Source: Pictodentalium vernedei (lineage: Eukaryota; Mollusca; Scaphopoda; Dentaliida; Dentaliidae). Taken from it: a DNA stretch of 64,000 bases. The notes beneath the pieces are model-generated. The model had not been told where the DNA came from. It saw only the letters and a list, made by a program, of their open reading frames with translations, and made no database searches. The stretch spans positions 662,781,838 through 662,845,837 of the forward strand of contig CM062296.1 in assembly GCA_031216915.1 (NCBI GenBank), read 5' to 3'. A program made the translations under genes and the position numbers. Position 1 is the stretch's first letter. Every line of letters begins with the position of its first letter. Positions 46,301 through 56,139 of the stretch are shown here, piece by piece.

Positions 46301-46936
46301 GAACAGTCTACAGGTCATAATTATGAAGGGATTTCATTGAAGCTTGGTAGGATGACTCGAAATAGTGTCCAGATGAGAATGTTCCCCTTTGGTTGCGATC
46401 ATTCAACCATGATGGCTGCCAGAGCCCAAAGCCCAAAAAACCTTTAGCACAGTCTACAGGTCATATTTATTAAGGGATTTCATTGTAACTTGGTAGATTG
46501 ACTTCATATAATGTCTAGATGAGAACGTCCCCTTTGGACGCAATTGGGAAACTGACGGCTACAGGGGCCCGAAGCCCGAAAACCTTTAGCACAGTCTACA
46601 GGCCATATTTATGAGGGGATTTTAATGTAGCATGATAGGATGACTCGTTTTGGAATAATTTCACTGTAACTTGGTAACTTTTGTTAATATACGTTAACTG
46701 TGAGGGCCACATACATTAACTGTGAGGTCATATTAACCCACCCCTCAGCTCTTTAGTACAGTGTACACCTCATATTATTTATATCATAAACATAGCACAC
46801 AGGGTACAGAAATGAACATATTCCCAATTATCACATTTCTTGTCTTATTTCATAATCCTTTCATAAACGTTGAACATTATCCTTTTCATCAAACACAACA
46901 CACAAGTTAAGCTACAGTGTCATTGACACTTTCATT
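43348..46936 (+). mobile_element. HINE-B, expanded copy with higher-order repeat core
   Basis: Starts TTTTTAGCTTAACTTGACAT, ends CAAGTTAAGCTACAGTGTCA and TTTCATT (46930-46936). TAGCTTAACTTG and CAAGTTAAGCTA are exact subterminal inverted repeats. The core has roughly 20 units of 140-175 bp (GAAGGGATTTCATTGTAACT, TAGATGAGAACGTCCCC, ACCTTTAGCACAGTCTACAG). In 44300-46130 four-unit blocks repeat: CAGATGATGCCCAGATGAG occurs at 44372, 44926, 45498 and 46070 (spacings 554, 572, 572). Confidence 0.85.
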
Positions 46937-47280
46937 GTCTATATCTGACATATTCGGTATGCATATTGCCACTGACAATGACTTGTGTCAGGCAAGAAAG
47001 CGAATTACTATGTCAACTAACCCTCATAAACATTTCCATTTACTGAATATAGGTTGCGATATAGCGTAATACCATTATTGGATGCAGTGACTTGGAGTTA
47101 AATTTTGTCAGCTAAAGGCTAAGCCTATAGTTGGCAATATCTAGCCCAAAGTTACCACATCTGTTACTGGTACGCATACCTGCATGATGGAAATTGACCA
47201 GTTTATTTGGAATATGTCAAGTGTCTTTTCTGAGAACAAAACCGTTAAAACATCCTCAGTGTTGATACTGTACAGTCAGT
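46937..47280. other. Unassigned stretch
   Basis: No coding or repeat signal. Confidence 0.4.
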
Positions 47281-47450
47281 AGTTCACGTTTCTGCTATCC
47301 TCCACATGCTATCTGATTTGGTTAGCAATGTAAGGATAGATAGAGCAAATGCTCCAATGTCAGCACTGCTGAAAGACTCATTTGCACTATCTATCTTTAA
47401 GTTCTTAACCCAATCAGGTAGCATGTGGAGGGTAGTGGAAACGTGAACTT
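47281..47450. repeat. Foldback repeat, 170 bp
   Basis: AGTTCACGTTTCTGCTATCC and TCCACATGCTATCTGATT pair with AATCAGGTAGCATGTGGA and GGTAGTGGAAACGTGAACT; the centre pairs GATAGATAGAGCAAATG with CATTTGCACTATCTATC. Confidence 0.82.
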
Positions 47451-48383
47451 CATATGCACAAGCAAGTCAAGGTCATAAGTTGTAAGCGTTTATTTGTTCT
47501 CTAACTTCTCTACAATGATGGCCATAAGAAAATACATTTGTAGTTCAAAATTCACTAAACATTTCCACAACGTGCATACAATGTATTATATAACATGCCC
47601 CGAGTTACCAAGCTTCCCCAGCAGACGTCAGTAACTTGATGCTTTCTGTAACACAAATGTATATACCAATTCAATCATTATAAAATACCTTAAATGAAGG
47701 AAAATGCTTTAATATCTTCCTTTTTTCGTATTACCAAAAGTAAGATTTCATCATCTTTCCCTTCATTTAAGGTTATTATAACGATTGGACCTGTCCAGGC
47801 AAAAATACTGCACCACTGAGAGCTGGACTCGACCTTCTTTTCACTGGACCGGACCATTACTGGCGGTCTTTGTACTTCTTAAACAGCTAACCTGAAATTC
47901 AGAGATGCTTATATACTCTAGTGTCTTATGTAACAAAAAAACCTTATGTCACAAAAGCGCCGTAGGCAACTAATACCACCTCGGTGGTCAAACACTTGTT
48001 GTAAAACAAAATGTGTGCCAAGAAGCAATATGGGTGATTTTAGGGGATTAGTGGACTACTGGCACCTATCCAGTGCAAGTAGTTCACCAAATACGCAAAG
48101 TTGACTATCTGCAGATAACACAAAAGGCCAGAATTGTGTTCTCTGATACATTATTGAGGTAGTCACTACTCCGCTGCCGATCCATACTCGGATAAACACC
48201 AACTCAATAGTAAGTTCTTTGGAATTAAGATTGCCAAGTAGAATGACAAGCAATTAAGCTCATTTTGTTTACTATTTTCAAATATTTTAAGCATTGTTGT
48301 ATCGTTGGCCAAAAAAGTGAGGGGGCTGAAGCCTCCCCCTATGTTAATTGGGTGTTTTCCGCAAGCAAGATCACTCACTATTC
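47451..48383. other. Mostly unassigned; one small foldback
   Basis: At about 47690-47775 AATACCTTAAATGAAGG pairs with CCTTCATTTAAGGTTATT. Nothing else is recognised. Confidence 0.45.
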
Positions 48384-48623
48384 AATTGACGGGTAGAGTG
48401 TTAAATTATTTTTGGTCAGCAAAATTTGTCCTCATGTCTTTGCCTTGTTACAATTTGTGGGAGAGTGCCAGTGGGCACTCTCCCATAAATTGCAACAAGG
48501 TAAATCCTTGCAGACTAAATAATTTCACTTCAAAGCACATCCATAAAAGGTGGAGCTTTTTACTTGTAGTACCCACTTTTCCAGGTAAAGCCCAGATTTG
48601 GGCTTCCAGCACTTAACCAGTTA
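48384..48623. mobile_element. CTGGTAGAGTGC-type MITE, left end degraded
   Basis: Central hairpin GCCTTGTTACAATTTGTGGG/CCCATAAATTGCAACAAGG around AGAGTGCCAGTGGGCACTCT. The right end CAGCACTTAACCAGTTAA closes on TTAA; the left end GGGTAGAGTGTTAAATT has lost the TTAA. Confidence 0.7.
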
Positions 48624-50059
48624 AAAGAGATCCACTATTCTAAGTTGAATCCCTTTCTAAAGTGGACTTAATGCACTGTCATTCATACCAAAGATATTCA
48701 ACTTGAAGAAGCACGGAAGGAAGTACATGGTTATTTTGATCATAATATTATACTAAAGTACAAAGGTATTAGATCATGTCTTCAAGACTTCAGGCTGAAG
48801 TTGATGATTCTTAATCACTTGGTCAGGTGGTAGACATTGTTATGCTAAAAATAAATGATAATTTACTTTGGACGAAATCTTATTACAACATCACCTGTCT
48901 TCATACAGAGTAATTGATGAAACCAGACATTTATCCCTTGAGATCAGGAACTGCGTTCATTAGACGATGTTGTATAAAATCGTTATTCTGTCTTTTAATA
49001 TAAGGTACAGGGCTAATTCATTTAGTAACCATTTCATTGCTGATACATTTTACAAATACCGTTCCAACTTCTCTTCTGCTGCATCACATACAAGCCATAT
49101 TGGTTGAGACTGGTTGTCCTACTATATCCTCCCCCCTCTACCCCCACAGGAGATGATGAATTAATTTGTCTCTTTTGGAAAGGGGGATAAACTAGTTCAT
49201 CTCAACCACCCATCCTGTGCATTTCACCCTCCCCCCTAATGAATTTTGTTTCTTTTTTTTAAAAAACCATCCTTTTTTTTTCACAACATGATATTAGAGC
49301 TTTTTGTGATATCAGAAATCAACAAGTACACAATGCAAAATTTGTTGGTCAAGGGTGGAGATGGGCATAAATTTGGATAATTTTTTTCTCTCAACCTGCT
49401 TCAAACAATTTGTTTCTGGATTGTGAATAGCGCATATAATACATATTACCAACACTTTGTGAGGTATCTTGATATTAAAAGATTTTTGAGGTGGGGAAAA
49501 ATTTTGTGGCCTTAATATCTTCTCCCAACAGGGAATGTGAGTCACCAAAATTATTTCAGTTTTGATAGAATTTATTTAAAACTTAGTATAACAAAATTGG
49601 GGTGACAGACATGAACTAGCAGTAGTGACTAAAGCACTTGATTGGTATCAATACAAATATTGCTTCTTGAAGACATTCAGGGAGATAATTATGTTGAGGA
49701 ACATTTTTGAGGATGGGGAGGAGGAAGATCGAGTGGCTTCATATCCCCCTCCCCCCCCCCCCCCCCCCCCCCCCCCACACACACACACCTGGGCATTTAG
49801 TCATGACTGGGTTTTTTTTATCAAAACCTATTTTGGGGATTGCCCATAGCCCATATAATACAAAGTGATGAGACTCAAGGTGATAATTTGTATTGAGAAA
49901 TATTTTATTTTGGGGAGTGTGTGGAAAGATATTGTGACCTGCATATCTTCCTCCCACCTGGCTATCTGACTCATGTAACTTATTTTTTCTAAAAAATTAT
50001 TTAGATTATACATGTAATGTAATGCATATTGATGGGACTCTTGGTGATATCGTGATGAA
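48624..50059. other. Unassigned, with a C-run; possible decayed HINE-C 5' part
   Basis: 26 C at 49751-49776, followed by a short AC repeat. Phrases such as TTTTTGAGGTGGGGAAAAAT and GGCCTTAATATCTTC repeat loosely at 49480-49530 and 49905-49950, suggesting an old tandem core. Confidence 0.4.
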
Positions 50060-50569
50060 AGCCAACAGATATGAGTTTGTTACAGCATCCCAAAATTTTT
50101 AACCTTGGGCAATACAGGGAATAATCTTTAAAAATCTTCTAATTTGGTCCCTGCATTGATATTTGGGCTCCATATCCCCCTGTCCCCCCCCCCCCCCCCC
50201 CCCACCCCCATTTAGTGCAATATGAGGATATTTCTTTAAATATCTTCTTCTACAGATTCACCAAACTCAAATTGGTTCATATTTGGTATACAACATCTCT
50301 AGGGGGATCAGATTCCAGTTTGTTCAATTCGTGTGCCTGGGTTTATATTTGGGCTCAGTACAGGAACACAAATTCTAACTTAGTTCAATATGAGGAATTT
50401 TTTTTAAAAATCTTCTTTTTCAGATCCACCAGTCAGAATTCTCTCATATTTAGTATACAACATCTCTAGGAGCCCAAATTTAAACTTAGTGCAGTATGAT
50501 GGAATTTCTTTAAAAATCATCTTCAGATTCACCAGGCAGAATCCTTTCATATTTGGTATACAACATCTC

Positions 50570-50600
<31 letters not shown>

Positions 50601-50639
50601 AGGGGTGAGAGGGAGGATAATTATTTTAGTCACTATTTA

Positions 50640-50989
50640 GCCCAAGAACATTAGGTTTCACTAGGGAAAAAAATCGGAAAAAGCTGATTTTTTCAGGGAA
50701 TATCGAGTACATGTCACTGAACGATTAGACAAAAGTCCCCTAAAATCCCAGTTGAGCTTTTTTTTCTACAGCCTTTTTTCGAAAACGCGTTTGAAAAAAA
50801 TTAAAAAAAATCGCAGAACATTAGGTTTCACTAGGGAAAAAAATCGGAGAAAGCTGATTTTTTTAGGGAATGTCGAGTACATGTCACTGAACGATTAGAC
50901 AAAAAGTCCCCTAAAATCCCAGTTGAGCTTTTTTTTCTACAGCCTTTTTTCGAAAACGCGTTTGAAAAAAATAAAAAAAAATCGCACGA
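50640..50989 (+). repeat. Left TIR of the PIN/CXC element, tandemly duplicated
   Basis: GAACATTAGGTTTCACTAGG starts at 50646 and again at 50816, period exactly 170, with only a few differences between copies. AAAAAAATCGGAGAAAGCTG and AAGTCCCCTAAAATCCCAGT are landmarks matched by the right TIR. Confidence 0.85.
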
Positions 50990-51531
50990 ACTTTGTAACC
51001 TCGAATTGATCCAACTGTATTTTTTGTTTACGCGTATTTCGAGCTACATAATGTCTAATATACATTTACCTAGAGGAAAATGTGCATTCTGTGACAATTT
51101 CTGCGAAAAATTATTGAAAATTCACAAAAAAGTATCGGATTTACGCAAAAAATGACGATTTTCCTAACGGATTTGCCCAAAGGGTCGTAGTACAGAACGG
51201 GATTTTAGTTGGACAGACGATAAAAAATCCACCACCATTTGAAGACTTTTATCATTACTTACAAAATAGACATTATGGAAGACCCCCCTCTGCTTCTGGC
51301 CGAGTTCCCCTTTTGGCATAAAATTCGTCAGCATGAGAACTCAACTATTTTCGGGCTTGGGACCGAACAGACACGTCTGTGTCTGGCAGCATTAGATCAA
51401 TAAATAATATTTACAGAATGTACAAAAATCAATAAATAATATTTACAGAATGTACAAATCAATCAACATGGATTAAGTTACATTGACTATTATCAACGCT
51501 ATATACAGAAATGACATGACCTATATACATA

Positions 51532-53490
51532 TTATTCATCAAACTCAGAAATTTCCGACAGGACAGTGTTTCTGTGGTTGTTACAAGAATCCGAACTGCA
51601 ATTACACAAACCTGAGCAAGAGAGTCCTGCCTTCTTACACCCACACCTTTTTGTACAAGCACTCTTGCAGCCACAACTGATCAGATTCAGTAGGTTATCG
51701 GGGGCACATGGCTTTGTGGCTGCAGTCGGTACAAGAAGTCCATTGTCTAGCGACCACCCCCAATCCGTCGGAGGAAGCGAAGTGCCCAGCCATTGTTGGA
51801 CCTGGAGATAACATCTGTAGACATGTTGTTGTGCAGCATCGCTGCTTGGTGGGAGTGAGGCTAGGTCGATGGGTTTATTCAGTTTAGATTTTGCTACATA
51901 ACGCTTATAAGTGACATATCTATATTGGTCGAGAGAGGAAACAGTTTTACTCCCGTATAAGATCAGGAGAAGTTGTTCCCCGGCAGCGGCTACTGCACTT
52001 GGTGTACTGTCATCCGCCAAAATTGTGTTGACATACTGTTGTGAGTCGCTAGTAACATCAGAGACAATTGTACTGAATACTTTCTTCTTACCAACTCGAA
52101 AGAGTGCAGAAGTAGTGTCACAACCACTTATAGAATGTGCTACAAGGAGGTTGCTTCTATGGTCACCCATTTTGGTTGCTATTTCACTAACTGAAACTAG
52201 TAAGTTTGGGGTAATGGAATACATCATGTGAATATTACATCCCGGTTGAACTCGAGAGGTAAGAATGACTAACAAGTCTGTGTCTGTTCCCACAACGACA
52301 ACATTGTTGTCATCTTGAGCGATGTCAAGTGCAGTTTCGGCTATCAGTACATCAGCATCAGCCTCGGCCTGCTTGGACTGAATATTGATAGCAGATAGCT
52401 CCTGCATTAGAAGATCGATCAGTTGGGTTTTGTTCTTGGCATTTGCAAGGAAATCGGATTGGGGTGTGGTGGCTGGTAACTCGGGTGAGATATTGATATC
52501 AATGGAATACCTGTCTTTAGATCTACAGGCTTGTTCCATGCCCTTTGTCGACATTGTACAAGCATAACCATCAAAAACAACCACGACGTTCGCCCCAAAA
52601 TGTCTCACTAGATAATTGGAATATGATGTACATATGTCCTTATATGACGACTGTTTAGGCCATACAACTGCCCTCAATAAAAATCCACCATCTACAACAA
52701 ACAGAGAATGTTCTGGGATTTTAGTTTGCTCGGAACCGTATGTTTTGAGGATCTTACCGAGCGTGCTTTTCTGTGTCTTCCTCATTCCAGCAGAATCAAA
52801 CAATGCTGGTGGTTTCGGGGCGAGTTCATATTTGAGATACTCTTCCATCTCTGCTTGTGACTGAATAACACATGTGATGCGGTTGAACAGAATTGTGGGG
52901 TCAATCACTACCTTACTTCCACGGACTTTGATGCTATTTGCCATCGATGCGAAAGACTTCACAGTGTCAACACGTCGTAGTTTGATGCTGTTGAACGTTT
53001 TGCTTACAACATTCGATACGCAACATTCACCAATTTTGCCAGCTTGGTCACAGTTCACAGTTTCGTCGGCCACAAGCCCGGTCGCTATAGAGACTAATTG
53101 TAGTGGATCTCTATTCTGAAAGGGGGAATACACTCTGAGCCAGTTCAATAATTTGGTGATATCATTGGCATCAGTCAATTGTGAACTTTGACGGAGATCC
53201 CGATGTTGTTCGCCATGACCAGTGTGAACATGAACAAAATTTTCGAGAGCATTACATATCGGAAGGCAAAGAGGTAGTCCATGTACCCATTTTGCAACAG
53301 TGCTATCGGTTATTCCCCTGCCATGTGTGAGACCACCAGGGAGCTTGAAAATTCTCATTAAACACTGCTCTATGGTCTGATCAGAATATATCCCGTCCCA
53401 GAATTTATCTGAGCGCCTTATGGTAAAGTAACCTTTCTCAGTGAACAACTTCAAATCATCCTGTTGCATTATTTCTGTTAGCTCATTCAT
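51532..53490 (-). CDS. PIN/FEN1-like nuclease with C-terminal CXC cysteine domain, intact single exon
   Basis: 652 codons, no interruption, ATG at 53490. Domains in order: a conserved N-terminal block with GGLTHGRG at residues 52-59; a PIN/FEN1-like nuclease region with VVDGG (Asp267), VVVFDGY (Asp307), EADADVL (376-382), VVVVGTDTDLLVIL (Asp403, Asp405) and HSISGCDTTSALF (Asp458), i.e. acidic residues spaced as in XPG/FEN1-type metal-dependent nucleases; and a tesmin/TSO1-type CXC cluster at 606-636 with 11 Cys, a DNA-binding fold. I recall many uncharacterised animal proteins with this N-terminal block and nuclease region, often in high copy number; none has a function I know. Activity (flap or structure-specific DNA cleavage) is inferred. 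Codon use is ordinary and there are no introns, unlike a typical host gene. It lies between inverted repeats. What argues against a host gene is its copy-like packaging; what argues against a transposase is the fold. Confidence 0.85.
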   Translation of the reverse strand: MNELTEIMQQDDLKLFTEKGYFTIRRSDKFWDGIYSDQTIEQCLMRIFKLPGGLTHGRGITDSTVAKWVHGLPLCLPICNALENFVHVHTGHGEQHRDLRQSSQLTDANDITKLLNWLRVYSPFQNRDPLQLVSIATGLVADETVNCDQAGKIGECCVSNVVSKTFNSIKLRRVDTVKSFASMANSIKVRGSKVVIDPTILFNRITCVIQSQAEMEEYLKYELAPKPPALFDSAGMRKTQKSTLGKILKTYGSEQTKIPEHSLFVVDGGFLLRAVVWPKQSSYKDICTSYSNYLVRHFGANVVVVFDGYACTMSTKGMEQACRSKDRYSIDINISPELPATTPQSDFLANAKNKTQLIDLLMQELSAINIQSKQAEADADVLIAETALDIAQDDNNVVVVGTDTDLLVILTSRVQPGCNIHMMYSITPNLLVSVSEIATKMGDHRSNLLVAHSISGCDTTSALFRVGKKKVFSTIVSDVTSDSQQYVNTILADDSTPSAVAAAGEQLLLILYGSKTVSSLDQYRYVTYKRYVAKSKLNKPIDLASLPPSSDAAQQHVYRCYLQVQQWLGTSLPPTDWGWSLDNGLLVPTAATKPCAPDNLLNLISCGCKSACTKRCGCKKAGLSCSGLCNCSSDSCNNHRNTVLSEISEFDE

Positions 53491-53893
53491 CTAATATAAT
53501 AATACGGTATTTGAATGAGAAAAGTCGATGCCGTTTGAATTTGAGTTTAGGGGGTATGGTTAATATTTCACACGTTTCACCAGTTCATTATGGAATAAAT
53601 GACTATTGTTATATATCATTATAAAGCCACTGCTTTTCTGCAATTTTTGATATATAATTTAACTCCCAAAGTAGTCGTAGATTTGATTTAATGGACGTTG
53701 TGTACCGTTGTGTGTATGAAAACAATAAAAAATTTTTCGTAATTTTGTACATTTTCGTGAATATTTCACCATTGAGTGTGAGGATTGGTACAAAGTTGGC
53801 ATTTTCTGTTGGGGATATGTATTCTCAATATAATTCAGCACGATATTTATGATTCTCAGCCTACTAAGGCGAATAAGAATGAGAAATATGGAG

Positions 53894-54080
53894 CTGTGTC
53901 GAATTTTTTTTTAAATTTTTTTTTTCATCAAAAAAACGCTATAACTAAAAAAGCTCAACTCGGATTCGCGGGGACTTTTCACACTTTATCCGCAATGTGT
54001 GTCCCGGAAACATATAAAAAAATCAGCTTTCTCCGATTTTTTTCCTTACTTTCTCATTTTTATGTCTAATGTGCCTGGAC
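53894..54080 (-). repeat. Right TIR of the PIN/CXC element
   Basis: AAAAAAGCTCAACTCGGATT, GGGGACTTTT and AAAAAAATCAGCTTTCTCCG (about 54016-54035) match the reverse complement of the left TIR in the same order, the last over about 30 bp without a mismatch; the remainder is diverged. Confidence 0.82.
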
Positions 54081-54474
54081 TAATTGAGGGGTTGAAGAAT
54101 TGACAATGGATCATTTGGAGATTGATTGCTTAATGTAGATTCATTCTTGGCCTCGTTTTATATCAGGTTCTGTTGAAGGTGAGTGCTTCAGGTCCCGTGG
54201 GGCCTCTTGTTTAAACTCTTGTCTCTTAAACATAGTTTTATGACCTCCATCCACCCACTGGAACTGGCCCAATGAGAGCATTCCGATGAGGGGTCATTCT
54301 TCTTGAAATATTTCAAAGAGAATTGTAATTGAAATTCATCGCACTAAATCGTCTCATTAGTGAAATGTGTGTAAAGCATGTTGGGAAGCAATTTTTCAGC
54401 TGCTTCCTAGTGGGTTTGACAGGGTTATACACTGATTGAACGTCATTAACTGCACTACAAACCTCAAATTCTTC

Positions 54475-54695
54475 CCTGTGGGCACCCAGAGAAGTGAAGT
54501 CGTGCTTTTTTACTGTGGTAAACAAGCTCTGTTCACTGGTAAAATAGCACCTGGTCACCAATGCCTGAGGTGGAACATAGGTAGGTATAAACGATTGGCT
54601 CGACTTGATTTTATATCCATGTTGCATCAGTTGCAGTCATGCGTCATTTTGCAGAAATATGTGACCTTAAACACGAATAAATAAACAATAAATAA
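54475..54695 (+). mobile_element. Tail-A retroposon, reference 221-bp copy
   Basis: Starts CCTGTGGGCACCCAGAGAAG, carries TTTACTGTGGTAAACAAGC (small hairpin) and ends GTGACCTTAAACACGAATAA plus AAATA units. The 12-bp target duplication CTCAAATTCTTC lies at 54463-54474 and 54696-54707. No tRNA, 7SL or 5S head is visible, so its promoter is unknown; the tail is shared with tRNA-headed SINEs. Confidence 0.9.
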
Positions 54696-54731
54696 CTCAA
54701 ATTCTTCTGTTTTAGGACTGCATTGCTCTTC

Positions 54732-54981
54732 TTAACTGGTAGAGTGCTGAATTATTTTTGACCATCAAAATTTGTTCACATGTCTTTGCCTTGTTACAAT
54801 TTATGGGAAAGTGCCTAAAGGCACTCTCCCATAAATTGTAACAAGGCAAATCTATACAGACTAAATAATTTCACTTCAAAGATAATATGAAGCATATCCA
54901 CTGAACATGAGGCCTTTACATTGTGGTCACTGCATGTCCGAGTAAAGCCCAAATATGGGCTTCAAGCACTCTACCAGTTAA
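54732..54981. mobile_element. TTAA MITE with CTGGTAGAGTGC ends, complete
   Basis: Ends TTAACTGGTAGAGTGCTGAA and CAAGCACTCTACCAGTTAA. Central 60-bp hairpin GCCTTGTTACAATTTATGGG to CCCATAAATTGTAACAAGGC around the turn CCTAAAGG. Fragments elsewhere: 1465-1590, 11025-11905, 48384-48623. Confidence 0.85.
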
Positions 54982-55441
54982 ATGACAACATAATGTTTAT
55001 GAACCTTTGTTTTTGCTGATGAAATATATGTCAGAAAGCAATAATCTTGTCAAGGTTCATACAAGTCAAGTGGTGCTTATTTACTGTAGTTAGCAAGCTC
55101 TACTTTACTGGTACAATGAGGCCTGTTAACTGGTTGAATGCTAGAAGCCACCGTCAGAGCTCCGCTGAAAAGTGTGAGATGTGTGAGTTGTGGTTACTGG
55201 TGCTAGAACTTAGAATGGAATAACTCATACCATAAATAGTTGAGTGCCAGAAGCCACTATAAAGGCTGATAGTAGACTGAAGTGAAAACTGCTGAAGGCC
55301 ACTTTGCATTAGATTGTTGTTTATTCAGCAACAGAAAATAAAAGTGTTCATAAAAAGGTTGAAATGCACCATTTTCAGATAAAATGGATGGGCATGTGCA
55401 TAACAACAACAACAAAAAATTTCCAATTCTCTTTTTTTACA

Positions 55442-55588
55442 GGTGCTAAGGATGTGTCACATTGGGAGAAGGAATTACAGAAGGAACTTCAGGATTATGA
55501 ACTTGTTAATACAGATGGGGCATTGGATGATGATGATCTTGAAAGTGAAATTCTGAAGCAGATTGAGGATGAAACCAATGGGATGTAA
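55442..55588 (+). CDS. Probable 3' terminal exon of a SYAP1/Sap47-like gene
   Basis: An acceptor (polypyrimidine TCTCTTTTTTTACAG at 55427-55441) opens an exon reading AKDVSHWEKELQKELQDYEL, VNTDG and an acidic end LESEILKQIEDETNGM, stop at 55586-55588. The W-EKELQ-ELQ-YE motif followed by an acidic tail resembles the C-terminus of synapse-associated protein 1 (SYAP1 in vertebrates, Sap47 in insects), a BSD-domain adaptor. The rest of such a gene (BSD domain) is not visible upstream within the window, so introns must be long, or this is an isolated exon. An AATAAA lies at about 55872. The motif match is from memory of the family and covers under 50 residues. Confidence 0.5.
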   Translation, partial: GAKDVSHWEKELQKELQDYELVNTDGALDDDDLESEILKQIEDETNGM

Positions 55589-55699
55589 ATATGGGATCTC
55601 ATGGGTTAAACATTTGAGGTGTTAATGATTTTTTAATTTACTTGTTATATACAAATTTTTGTTGATGATTGATAAGATATCATTTCCAACTTGGTTAAA

Positions 55700-55900
55700 A
55701 CTCTTTACCTAATGAATCGGCTGCATCCGCTAGTGTAATTTACAAATTGAGCAATTCAGAAAAATTATTTTTAAAAAAATCTCAACAAAACCATATCATA
55801 TGCTCCAGGGAGCATATGGATAAAAGTAACACATAATATTTTATTGGCAATTTAGTTTCTGAAGAATTCGAACTGAAATAAAATGAAAATAATTTTGATG
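55700..55900. mobile_element. TTAA-type MITE fragment
   Basis: AAACTCTTTACCTAATGAATCGGC and TTACAAATTGAGCAATTC (AAACTCTTTACCTAATGAAT; TTACAAATTGAGC) match the left half of 59715-59960; a small hairpin CATATGCTCCAGGGAGCATATG follows. The right half is lost. Confidence 0.55.
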
Positions 55901-56139
55901 AATCTGCACTCAGTCAAAACCACATGATTGTACTGTCTGTTTCATCAATTGACAAACGGTAGGAACAACGTTTGTCTGAAGAAATCAGTCCCCTGAAAAT
56001 TCTCTGAAACAAGTCGTACCCATTTATAAGACGCACCCCCGAATTTGTGACTTATACACGGACATATACGGTACATCAATTCAAGTTTGCTCAAATAAAG
56101 TTGCCATGCCCACTCTGATAGCACCCATAAATGATTTTA

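Larger units (their letters stand above)
50640..54080 (-). mobile_element. TIR-bounded element encoding a PIN/FEN1-like nuclease with CXC domain
   Basis: A 3.4-kb unit with long, diverged terminal inverted repeats of about 185 bp and one intact gene on the minus strand. The outer ends read GCCCAAGAACATTAG (left) and, on the opposite strand, GTCCAGGCACATTAG (right), each next to a TA dinucleotide (50638-50639 and 54081-54082), so a TA target is possible. The left repeat is present twice in tandem (170-bp period). No DDE/D transposase, recombinase or reverse transcriptase is encoded. Mobility is therefore inferred from structure alone; the gene product may act in transposition or be cargo. Confidence 0.7.
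50060..54212 (+). mobile_element. HINE-C host of the PIN/CXC element
   Basis: C-type core units at 50060-50575 (CATATTTGGTATACAACATC) and a C-type 3' end at 54172-54212 (GAAGGTGAGTGCTTC, AGGTCCCGTGGGGCCT hairpin, CTTGTTT). The PIN/CXC element lies between, so it probably inserted into this copy; the 5' end is not resolved. A C-run lies at 50184-50203 and a G-run at 50579-50600. Confidence 0.6.

Noticed and set aside
43620..46660. Regularly spaced repeats reminiscent of a CRISPR array
   Set aside because: The units are 140-175 bp with no unique spacers, the genome is animal, and the array lies between element termini.
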